Of a DNA stretch of 64,000 nt, positions 7,736 through 15,910 are shown in pieces. A model generated the notes under the pieces. It made no database searches, was not told where the DNA came from, and was given only the letters and a program-made list of their open reading frames with translations. A program made the position numbers and the translations under genes. Origin of the DNA: DASYDU01 sp050248495 (lineage in GTDB: Bacteria; Planctomycetota; Planctomycetia; Pirellulales; Lacipirellulaceae); the NCBI GenBank assembly GCA_050248495.1, contig JBFWSG010000011.1, positions 67,436 to 131,435 of the forward strand, given 5' to 3'. Position 1 is the stretch's first letter; each line of letters opens with the position of its first letter.

Positions 7736-10427
7736 GCACGCGCACATTGAATCGACGATCGAGGCGCTGCCGGCAGCCGATCAAGATCGCCTCGCGCAGA
7801 TTCTCGACGACTACCTCGTTTCGGCCGAGCTCGGCACGCCGATCAGCCCGGCCGAGCTGCTTGCGCGGCATCCGGACGACGCGGAACGGCTGCGCGGCTA
7901 TTTGAGCGGGCTGCAATTGTTTCACCAGGCGGTAGCGGGCGACTCGTCGAAGTCTCTGCGGCCGACATCGCTGATCGGCAAGGTGCTGCAGGCGAACGAC
8001 ACGATCGGCGACTTTCACCTGCTGAAGGAAATTGGCCGCGGCGGCATGGGCGTCGTCTACGAAGCCGAGCAGGTTTCACTCCGCCGGCGCGTGGCGCTCA
8101 AGATTCTGCCGTTCACCGTGGGACACGATGAAAAGCAGATCGGCCGGTTCAAGAACGAGGCGCAGGCGGCGGCCCAGATCAAGCACCCGAACATCGTGCC
8201 AGTGTACGCGGTGGGCGAGGAGAATGGCGTTCACTATTACGCGATGCAGCTGGTCGAAGGACGGTCGCTCGCGCCGCATCCTGCGGGCAACGAAGCGACA
8301 GTCACTGCCACGAACATCGGCTCCATCGGCTCGCACTCGCAGCGCGTCGATCTCACGAGCGCGCCTGCGCCGCAGCCGGCAGCTAGCGGACGATCAACTG
8401 CCGCCGGCGTCACGCATCGACAGGTGAACGAAGTCGCCCGCCTGGGCGCGCAGGCGGCCGAAGCCTTGCACGCAGCCCACGAATACGGCATCGTCCATCG
8501 CGACGTGAAGCCGTCGAACTTGCTGGTCGATACCGACGGCAAGCTGTGGGTCACCGACTTCGGCCTGGCCCGCTGCCGCGAAAACGACGGGCTCACGCGC
8601 ACCGGCGACGTGCTGGGAACGATGCGCTACATGAGCCCCGAACAGGCGCTGGGGCGAGGCGGGCTCATCGATCACCGGACTGACATCTATTCGCTCGGCG
8701 TCACGCTATACGAGCTCTCCACGCACCACCATCCGGCCGGCGACTTGACGGACGCGCAGCTGCTGTTGGATCGACGCCGCTTCAGCGCCAAGCCGCTCAC
8801 CCATTGGAATCGTCACATCCCGGTCGACTTTCAGACGATCGTGCTAAAGTCGATCGCCGAATTCCCCGGCGAGCGCTACGCGACGGCGCAGGACATGGCC
8901 GACGATTTGACCCGCTTCCTCGAAGGCAAGCCGATTCTGGCCAGTCCGCCGAGCTTTGCTTCCAAAGCGGCCAAATGGGTTCGCAGGCATCAGGGCATCA
9001 CGTACGCCGCAGCGGCAGTGCTTTTCCTGGCGTTCGTCGGTCAATTCGTCAACATGCTGGTGCTCGCTGCTCAAAAGCGCGAGACCGAGCACGCCTTGGC
9101 GACTGCCCAAGAAAACATGCGGCAGGCGCTCGGCGTGCTGGAGCAATTTGGCACGAGCTATCCGGAACAGTTGGCGGCGGTTCCCGGCGCGGAGACGATT
9201 CGCGCGCGGATGCTCAACGACAGCCTCAAGTATTACGAACAATTTGCCGCGCAATCGAACGGCGACGCGGCGCTGGCGACCGATCTGGCCCTGGCTTACG
9301 ACCGCATCGGCACGCTCCGCGAGCGGCTTGAGCAACGGGACGCGGCCCTCGAGAATCATCGGGCGGCTCGCACGATTTGGCTGGCCCGGATCGCCGACGA
9401 CGCAGCCGACGTCGACGCCGCCCGCAATCTCGCGCTCTGCGAGAACAACATCGCTCTGCTCCAGGCGGATTCCGGAAAAGTCGACGACGCGATCGATTCG
9501 TTGCAGCAGGCTTACAAAATTCAACAAGACCTGTTGACCGCGGATGCTAACGCGGCCAAGTTGCCGGCCGAGTTGGCAACGACCTGCAACAACCTGGGCC
9601 TCGTCCTGCGGCAAACCGACCGGCCGGCGGAAGCGATGGAACAATTCCGCCTGGCGATTGCCCGCCTGGAGCCGCTCGTGGAACACAGGCCGAAAGATGA
9701 GTCGGCGCTCCGCGTCCTGGCCGCCGCGCACAACAATCTCGGTTCGCTGCTCGACGCGAGCGATGCCGTCGCGTCATCGCGGCAGTTTCACCAGGCGATC
9801 GACTTGCAGCGGCGGCTGGTCGACGGCGATCCGATCAATCGGCTCTATCAGGGCGATCTCGCGCGAACCTACAACAACCTCGGCTACGCGCTGGTCCGCA
9901 CGCGCGACTGGCAAAACGCCGAGCTGTGCTATCTCGACGCGATCAAGTTGCAGCGGCGTCTGGTCGCCCAGTCCCCGCGGGCCGGTTCGTACTCCCGCGA
10001 CCTGGCGATCAGTTACAACAATCTGGGCATGGTCGAGAGCCGCGATGCGCGGTTCACCGCGGCGGAAGAGTCGTTCACACACGCGCTGGAATTGCAGAAT
10101 CAGCTGCTGAAATCAGCGCCTGGCGACGCGGTGACGCTGAGCAACCTAGGCAGCGTATACAACAATTTCGGCCTGCTGTTCGACGCCCAGCGACGCTTTG
10201 CCGACGCCGAGTCGAACTACCAGCAGGCCATCGCCCATCAGAAACAGGCGCTCGATAAGGCCCCGGAAAACCCGCGCTATCGCGAGCTTTTGAGCAATCA
10301 CTACGCCAATTTTGCCAAATGCCTGGAGAGCCAGCAGAAGCAGCAGGCGGCCGCCGAAGTCGTGGCTGAACGGAATTCGCTGCTGGCCCTGCAGCATGGC
10401 GGCGGCCAGGATCTTCCCCAGAATTAA
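7725..10427 (+). CDS. Membrane-anchored Ser/Thr protein kinase with TPR repeats
   Basis: About 900 residues. The Gly-rich loop IGRGGMGVVYEAE is near residue 102, catalytic HRDVKPSNLLV near 258, and DFGLARC plus the activation-loop end GTMRYMSPEQA follow, so all key Hanks-kinase residues are present. An Ala/Pro/Ser-rich insert of about 50 residues interrupts the lobe. A membrane helix (AAAAVLFLAFVGQFVNML) lies near 424-447, followed by TPR repeats to the C-terminus, probably outside the membrane for partner binding. The GTG at 7725 has a GAGG six bases upstream and overlaps the sigma gene by 11 bases; ATG 7707 is the alternative. Likely sensor partner of the upstream sigma factor. Confidence 0.9.
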   Translation: MKREHAHIESTIEALPAADQDRLAQILDDYLVSAELGTPISPAELLARHPDDAERLRGYLSGLQLFHQAVAGDSSKSLRPTSLIGKVLQANDTIGDFHLLKEIGRGGMGVVYEAEQVSLRRRVALKILPFTVGHDEKQIGRFKNEAQAAAQIKHPNIVPVYAVGEENGVHYYAMQLVEGRSLAPHPAGNEATVTATNIGSIGSHSQRVDLTSAPAPQPAASGRSTAAGVTHRQVNEVARLGAQAAEALHAAHEYGIVHRDVKPSNLLVDTDGKLWVTDFGLARCRENDGLTRTGDVLGTMRYMSPEQALGRGGLIDHRTDIYSLGVTLYELSTHHHPAGDLTDAQLLLDRRRFSAKPLTHWNRHIPVDFQTIVLKSIAEFPGERYATAQDMADDLTRFLEGKPILASPPSFASKAAKWVRRHQGITYAAAAVLFLAFVGQFVNMLVLAAQKRETEHALATAQENMRQALGVLEQFGTSYPEQLAAVPGAETIRARMLNDSLKYYEQFAAQSNGDAALATDLALAYDRIGTLRERLEQRDAALENHRAARTIWLARIADDAADVDAARNLALCENNIALLQADSGKVDDAIDSLQQAYKIQQDLLTADANAAKLPAELATTCNNLGLVLRQTDRPAEAMEQFRLAIARLEPLVEHRPKDESALRVLAAAHNNLGSLLDASDAVASSRQFHQAIDLQRRLVDGDPINRLYQGDLARTYNNLGYALVRTRDWQNAELCYLDAIKLQRRLVAQSPRAGSYSRDLAISYNNLGMVESRDARFTAAEESFTHALELQNQLLKSAPGDAVTLSNLGSVYNNFGLLFDAQRRFADAESNYQQAIAHQKQALDKAPENPRYRELLSNHYANFAKCLESQQKQQAAAEVVAERNSLLALQHGGGQDLPQN

Positions 10428-10492
10428 TCGCGACGGCGACCACGATTCTGACAAGCTGCGATAGAATGGCGGTTGAACAAGCGAGACTACTC

Positions 10493-11860
10493 ATGCTGAG
10501 CCACTGGAAAAAATGGATCGCCGATCGCCTCGGCCACGACTCGCCGCGCCGGCGGCAGCGTGCGCAGCAATTCCGCGGCCAATTCGAATCGCTGGAAACT
10601 CGCAATGTGCTCACCGCCGCGATCGGCGTCGTGTCGCTCGACGTCGTGGCGGTGCACGTGGAACCGGGGTCGGTAACCGTCTACGCCGTGGCCGAGGTTC
10701 AGCCCACGAAAGTGATCGCGGGCGATTTCGGTTCTGCCGGCAAATTGTCGACGGATAGTCGTGAATCGTACGGGCTGTGGCAACCACCGCCGATGGACTT
10801 CGGTCCGCCAATGATCCGCCCGGGCGTCTGGCAGTTGCCGATGCATTACGACAGATTCTTAACAAGCGGCGCGGGCAATTATGGCTCCGCCGGCGACGCG
10901 AGTTACCGGCCTGATACTGGAACCGGCGACACTGGCGCAGCCGACGGCGTCCCTTCCGGCGAATCCAGTTCTCCTGTCAAGGCGACCTTCAACGGCGGGA
11001 CAGGAAATAACACGGCGAATAATGATCGATCGTTGGCCATCACCGACTCGATCAGGCCTGGAGGAACACCCGATCGCGGTTATCGCTCGCCATTTGATTT
11101 CGCGGCGGGGGGTATCGCACAGTTGTCGGCGAGCTATGCTGCCCAATCCGCGCAGCCGCAGTCTCCGCTCTCGACGCAGTCTCCGCTCTCAACCAGGAAC
11201 CTCGACGTCGCTTTGGAAGAGTTTTCTTCGGATTCACTCTTGTTGGCGGTCGGCTCCGACGCGGAGCGCGAAGGCAAACTCTTTGGCGACGCGGACGACG
11301 AACTTGGGGCGAAGCTCGATAGCGACGGTCAACATGAAGAGTCCGGCAAGCACACTCCGACCGAGCGCCTTGCCGAGTCGCTCGATGCTCTGCAGCGGGA
11401 GCGGGCGGCGGTCGATGCGGTGCTCGCCGAGCTGCACGAGATCACGCTCCCCGAGCAAAAGGACACGACGGCCGACACGCAGGCGTCGGATCACAGCGAG
11501 AGCGATCGCGCGCTGCGCGACTACGCCGATCGATTCTTCATTGCCAACGGTGCCGAGACGGCAAAAGCGCCTTATGACGCCAGCGCCGGCGGTATGGTGT
11601 TGCTGGCCGCGACGGGCGACGCCAACAGCGCCGCGTTTGAACTTGCCACGTCGATCGTAACCGGTTCCGAATTGGCTGGGGCGAAGTCGGTCGCGGTGGA
11701 AGCGCCTCTTGGCGTGTACCAGGCAATCGACGTCGGCGTGCGGCCGGCAACGACCTCCGCGGCAGAGACGATCTCAAATGCCGATCCCGCCGCCAAGGTT
11801 CACACCGACGTGTCGGCCGAGAATGCGCCGGTGAAGAAGAGCGAACAGCCGTCGGCGTAG
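10493..11860 (+). CDS. Hypothetical exported protein with planctomycete LExR leader
   Basis: About 455 residues. The N-terminus has a basic stretch then QFESLETRNVLTAAIGVVSL, the planctomycete-type leader also seen in the genes at 692-2785 and 5595-6671. The rest is low-complexity Ala/Ser/Asp-rich sequence with one predicted helical part around residues 285-350, and no domain I recognise. ATG 10493 was chosen because it gives a leader of normal length; ATG 10466 is in frame upstream. It lies 65 bases after the kinase gene and may share its transcript. It ends 10 bases from the convergent GH3 gene. Confidence 0.6.
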   Translation: MLSHWKKWIADRLGHDSPRRRQRAQQFRGQFESLETRNVLTAAIGVVSLDVVAVHVEPGSVTVYAVAEVQPTKVIAGDFGSAGKLSTDSRESYGLWQPPPMDFGPPMIRPGVWQLPMHYDRFLTSGAGNYGSAGDASYRPDTGTGDTGAADGVPSGESSSPVKATFNGGTGNNTANNDRSLAITDSIRPGGTPDRGYRSPFDFAAGGIAQLSASYAAQSAQPQSPLSTQSPLSTRNLDVALEEFSSDSLLLAVGSDAEREGKLFGDADDELGAKLDSDGQHEESGKHTPTERLAESLDALQRERAAVDAVLAELHEITLPEQKDTTADTQASDHSESDRALRDYADRFFIANGAETAKAPYDASAGGMVLLAATGDANSAAFELATSIVTGSELAGAKSVAVEAPLGVYQAIDVGVRPATTSAAETISNADPAAKVHTDVSAENAPVKKSEQPSA

Positions 11861-11869
11861 TGCTTCCGC

Positions 11870-14206
11870 CTACTCGACGACTTCAAATTCCCCGGCCAGC
11901 GGCGCCAGCGAACTGCCGCCGACGAACACCTGGAACTTGCCGGGCTCCAGCACGCGCTGTTCATCGTTGTTGAAAAACGCGAGCGAGTCGGCTGGCAGGG
12001 CGAATTCGATCACCTGCTCCTCGCCCGGCTTGAGGTGTACTCGGCGGAAGGCCTTCAGCTCGCGGATCGGCCGGGTAAGGCTGCCCACCAAGTCGCGGAC
12101 GTAGAGTTGCACGACTTCGTCGGCTACCACGTCGCCCGTGTTCTTCACCGTCGCGCGGACCGCCAGCGTCTGGCCCGCACGTAGCTTGTTCGTCGACAGC
12201 TCGACGTCACCGTAATCGAACTTGGTGTACGACAAACCGAAGCCGAACGGATAGTACGGATACGGACTCACGTCGAGGTAATTCGAGTTGAAGCCCTGCT
12301 CGGAGTCGATCTCATCGTCGATCTGGTGGTCGCGGGCGAAATCGTAGTCGCGCGGCGGGCGGCCGGTGTTGACGTGATTATAGTAGAGCGGGATCTGGCC
12401 AACCGACTTGGGAAAGGTGACCGGCAGCTTGCCCGAGGGCGACTCCTGGCCCCAGAGCAAATCCACCAGCGCCGGCCCGGCCATCGTGCCCGCGTGCCAG
12501 GCGTAGAGCAAGGCGGCGACTTGGTCGGCCTGGCGGGCGATTGTCAGCGGGCGGCCGGCCTGAATGACCAGCACCACCGGCTTGCCCGTGGCCGCGATTG
12601 CTTCCACGAGCTCGTTCTGTGCGCCCGGCAGATCGATGATGGCCCGGCTGCTGGCCTCGCCCGAAAGGCTGGCCCGTTCGCCGACGATGAGCACCACGAC
12701 GTCGGACTTTTTGGCCGCGGCGACCGCTTCGGCAAATTGATCCGTGCTGCGGTCCAGGTCATCTTTCAACCCCGGGGCATAGAGCACTTCGAAATCGTTG
12801 CCGGCCGCCTCGCGGATGGCGGCGAGCGGCGTGCGGCTGTCCTCTTCCTCGCCATCGGGGATCCAGGTGCCCAGCTGCGCGAGCTTCGCATCGGCGAGCG
12901 GTCCGATAACGGCGACCTTCTTCACTTTCGCCTTGTCGAACGGCAACGTGCTATTATCGTTTTTGAGCAGCACCATCGACTCGCGGGCCGCTTTCCGCGC
13001 CAGCTCCAAATGCTCCTTGGCCAAGAGGGGCGGCTTTTTCGATTCGTCGGCATACGGCTGGTCGAACAGGCCCAGGCGGAATTTTACCTTAAGCACTTCG
13101 CGGACCAGTGCGTCGAGATCCGCCTCTTTGACATCCCCCGACTGCACCAGCGACGCAAGGTTTTCGTGGTATACGGGGCTGGCCATGTCCATGTTCACCC
13201 CCGCATTGGCGGCGAGCCGCGCGGCGTCCTTCCCGTCGGCCGCGTAGCCGTGCGGAATCATTTCGCGGATCGACTCCCAGTCGCTGACCACGAACCCGTC
13301 GAAGCCCCATTCGTCGCGGAGGACATCGTGCAGGAAGTGTGCGTTAGCGGACGAAGGCACGCCGTTCACGTCGTTGAACGACGTCATCAACGTGGCCGCC
13401 CCCGCGTCGACGGCCGCCTTGAACGACGGCAAATAGACGTTGCGCAGCAGCGAGGGCGAAATGACCGTGGTGTTGTAATCTCGGCCGCCCTCGGCGGCGC
13501 CGTAACAGGCAAAGTGTTTGACGCAGGCGGCCACGCGGTCTGGCGCGGTGAGGTCGTCTCCCTGGAAACCGTGGACCATCGCTGCGGCCATGGTGCTCGC
13601 GAGCACGGGGTCTTCGCCAAAACCCTCGGCAATCCGGCCCCACCGCGGGTCGCGGGCGATGTCGACCATCGGCGCGAACGTCCAGTGGATGCCGACGGCG
13701 CGGGCTTCGCGGGCCGCGACGGCGGCCGCATCTTCAACCAATTCCGGATCCCAACTCGCCGCCTGGCCGAGCGGGATCGGGAAGATCGTGCGATAGCCGT
13801 GGATCACGTCCCGGCCGACGACGAGCGGAATCCCCAACCGGCTCTCCTTCACGGCCACGCGCTGCAAGGCGTTGATCGTGTTGGTGTTGATTTCGTTGAG
13901 GATCGATCCGAGCTGGCCCTGGCGGATGCGATTGTAGAGCTCGCTGTCGGCCACGAGATTGTCGGCATTGCCGGTCGGCGCGCCGCCGATGCCGTTGAGC
14001 TGCGTCAGCTGGCCCACCTTCTCTTCGAGGGTCATCGCGCCCAGCAGGGCCTCGACGCGGGCGTCGATGTCTTGCTGGGCATCGAGCCATGGCCGCTGCG
14101 GAACTGCGGCCGGCTTGGCTGCCGCGGCGGGTGACTGGGCCGCGGCCAACGATCCGCTGAACAGGATGGTGCTCGCCAACACGAACGATTTCAAACGCAA
14201 ATTCAT
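11870..14206 (-). CDS. Periplasmic GH3 beta-glucosidase
   Basis: A 778-residue glycoside hydrolase family 3 enzyme that should release non-reducing-end beta-glucose or xylose units from oligosaccharides. The signal peptide is MNLRLKSFVLASTILFSGSL. The (alpha/beta)8 domain contains the KHFACYGAAEGGRDYN substrate-binding segment and nucleophile motif GFVVSDWESI (Asp near residue 307). An alpha/beta sandwich and a C-terminal fibronectin type III-like domain (LYVRDLVGSLTRPIRELKAF) follow. The start at 14206 is set by the signal peptide; the reading frame extends upstream into the sulfatase gene but is not coding there. It lies 44 bases downstream of the sulfatase, probably in one operon for breakdown of sulfated glycans. 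Confidence 0.93.
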   Translation of the reverse strand: MNLRLKSFVLASTILFSGSLAAAQSPAAAAKPAAVPQRPWLDAQQDIDARVEALLGAMTLEEKVGQLTQLNGIGGAPTGNADNLVADSELYNRIRQGQLGSILNEINTNTINALQRVAVKESRLGIPLVVGRDVIHGYRTIFPIPLGQAASWDPELVEDAAAVAAREARAVGIHWTFAPMVDIARDPRWGRIAEGFGEDPVLASTMAAAMVHGFQGDDLTAPDRVAACVKHFACYGAAEGGRDYNTTVISPSLLRNVYLPSFKAAVDAGAATLMTSFNDVNGVPSSANAHFLHDVLRDEWGFDGFVVSDWESIREMIPHGYAADGKDAARLAANAGVNMDMASPVYHENLASLVQSGDVKEADLDALVREVLKVKFRLGLFDQPYADESKKPPLLAKEHLELARKAARESMVLLKNDNSTLPFDKAKVKKVAVIGPLADAKLAQLGTWIPDGEEEDSRTPLAAIREAAGNDFEVLYAPGLKDDLDRSTDQFAEAVAAAKKSDVVVLIVGERASLSGEASSRAIIDLPGAQNELVEAIAATGKPVVLVIQAGRPLTIARQADQVAALLYAWHAGTMAGPALVDLLWGQESPSGKLPVTFPKSVGQIPLYYNHVNTGRPPRDYDFARDHQIDDEIDSEQGFNSNYLDVSPYPYYPFGFGLSYTKFDYGDVELSTNKLRAGQTLAVRATVKNTGDVVADEVVQLYVRDLVGSLTRPIRELKAFRRVHLKPGEEQVIEFALPADSLAFFNNDEQRVLEPGKFQVFVGGSSLAPLAGEFEVVE

Positions 14207-14250
14207 ATCGATGCCGCCTGCTCTTTCGATTGTCTGCTCTAGTGTGTGAT

Positions 14251-15801
14251 TCAAGGGGCGGTCGGAATTCCCAAGTCGTCCCGCTGGCGAACCAGCTCCA
14301 CCAACAGCCGCTCCTGCATGTCCGCGTATTTCGGGTCGTCCCAAAGGTTCTTGAGCTCGTGTGGATCGTTCTTCAGATCGAACATCTGCCATTCGCCGAG
14401 CGTGTAGAACCGCATCAGCTTGGCGTCGCCGGTGGTGACGCCTTCGTGCTTGGGCACATGGTGTTCGCGATGCTCGCCTTCGTAGTAGTGATAGTAGAAC
14501 GACGTTCGCCATTTCTTGGGCGTTTCGCCGACCAACAGCGGCAGGAAGCTCCGCCCTTGCATTCCCTTGGGCGCGTCGATTCCCGCGATGTCGAGAAACG
14601 TCTCGGCGAAATCGACATTCGACACCATGTGGCTCTCGACCGAGCCCGGCTTCACGACGCCCGGCCAGCGAATCACCAGCGGCGTGCGCAGCGACTCTTC
14701 GTACATGAACCGTTTGTCGAACCAGCCGTGTTCGCCCATGTAAAAGCCCTGGTCGCTGACGTAGACGACGATCGTGTTTTCGGCCAGGCCGCTCTCGTCG
14801 AGATAATCGAGCAGTCGGCCCACGCTGTCGTCGACGCTCTCGATGCAGGCCAAGTAATCGCGCATGTAGAGTTGATAGAACCAGCGAGTGCGATCGTCGC
14901 CGACCGGTGCAGCGGCGTCGAACTTCGCCAGCCGTGGATCGACGTGCTTCTCCCACTCGGCCCGATCGTCGGGCGACATCTGCTTATACAGCCACGCCCG
15001 GTCATTGTTCTTTGCGTCCCAGAGCTTGACGTCCGTGGAGGGCGTCATCTGGCTGATCCGCATCTCGGCCTCTTTGGCCGCGCGGCCGCGCGTGGCGTAA
15101 TCGTCGAACAGCGTCGCCGGTTCTGCAAACCTCTTGTTCTCGAATTTCGCAAGTTTTGTGGAGGCCGGGTCCCAAGGCCGATGGGGCGCTTTGTGATGCA
15201 CCATGAGCAAGAACGGCTTGTGGGGATCGCGCTTATCTTTGAGCCACGACAACGATTTGTCCGTGATGACGTCGGTCACGTAGCCGTCGACCGCGCTCTT
15301 GCCCTTGGCCGTGATGAATTCCGGCCGGTAGTATTTGCCTTGTCCCGGCAACACATCCCAGTAGTCGAAGCCGGCCGGATCGCTCGTCAGATGCCACTTG
15401 CCGACGATTGCCGTCTGGTAGCCCGCTTCGTGCAGCAGCTGGGGAAATGTCGGCAGCTTGTCGTTGAACTTCGAGTAGTGGTCGTACATGCCGTTGATGT
15501 GGCTGTACGTGCCGGTGAGGATCGCGGCCCGGCTCGGCCCGCAGAGCGAGTTGGTCACATAGCAGCGATCGAAGCGGATCCCCTCGCGCGCGATGCGATC
15601 GATGTGGGGCGTCTGGTTGCGATTCGAACCATAAGCACTGATCGCCTGAAAGGCATGATCATCGCTCATGATGTAAAGGATGTTCGGTCGCAACTTGCCG
15701 GCCGGCGCGACGGCGATCGCCTCCGCAGTAAGCAACAAGGTGGCGCACGCCAACGCGGCGAGAGAGCGAACAATCCGTGGAACGATCGAGTGGCAATTCA
15801 T
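14251..15801 (-). CDS. Exported sulfatase (arylsulfatase / iduronate-2-sulfatase type)
   Basis: A 516-residue sulfatase with a signal peptide (ALACATLLLTAEAIA). The metal-binding start NILYIMSDDHAF and the sulfatase signature SLCGPSRAAILTG are intact. The Cys near residue 87 is the one converted to formylglycine in this family, so an FGE/SUMF maturase is needed and is not in this window. Further family motifs are WHLTSDPAGF, LMVHHKAPHRPWD and SDQGFYMGEHGWFDKRFMYE. It removes sulfate esters, probably from algal polysaccharides, ahead of the co-transcribed GH3. The exact substrate is unknown. Confidence 0.93.
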   Translation of the reverse strand: MNCHSIVPRIVRSLAALACATLLLTAEAIAVAPAGKLRPNILYIMSDDHAFQAISAYGSNRNQTPHIDRIAREGIRFDRCYVTNSLCGPSRAAILTGTYSHINGMYDHYSKFNDKLPTFPQLLHEAGYQTAIVGKWHLTSDPAGFDYWDVLPGQGKYYRPEFITAKGKSAVDGYVTDVITDKSLSWLKDKRDPHKPFLLMVHHKAPHRPWDPASTKLAKFENKRFAEPATLFDDYATRGRAAKEAEMRISQMTPSTDVKLWDAKNNDRAWLYKQMSPDDRAEWEKHVDPRLAKFDAAAPVGDDRTRWFYQLYMRDYLACIESVDDSVGRLLDYLDESGLAENTIVVYVSDQGFYMGEHGWFDKRFMYEESLRTPLVIRWPGVVKPGSVESHMVSNVDFAETFLDIAGIDAPKGMQGRSFLPLLVGETPKKWRTSFYYHYYEGEHREHHVPKHEGVTTGDAKLMRFYTLGEWQMFDLKNDPHELKNLWDDPKYADMQERLLVELVRQRDDLGIPTAP

Positions 15802-15910
15802 GCCTTGAATTTACCACGGCGACGCGGGTATCGCAGCATGCAAGGTGTTGCGCAGTAACAGTTTCTGCGCGGAGTCGCTGGGGCAAACGAGGGCGGCGGA
15901 AGTCGCCCGA

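Noticed and set aside
12326..14134. Long plus-strand open frame opposite the GH3 gene
   Set aside because: Antisense shadow of a well-supported enzyme; composition is biased and no motif is present.
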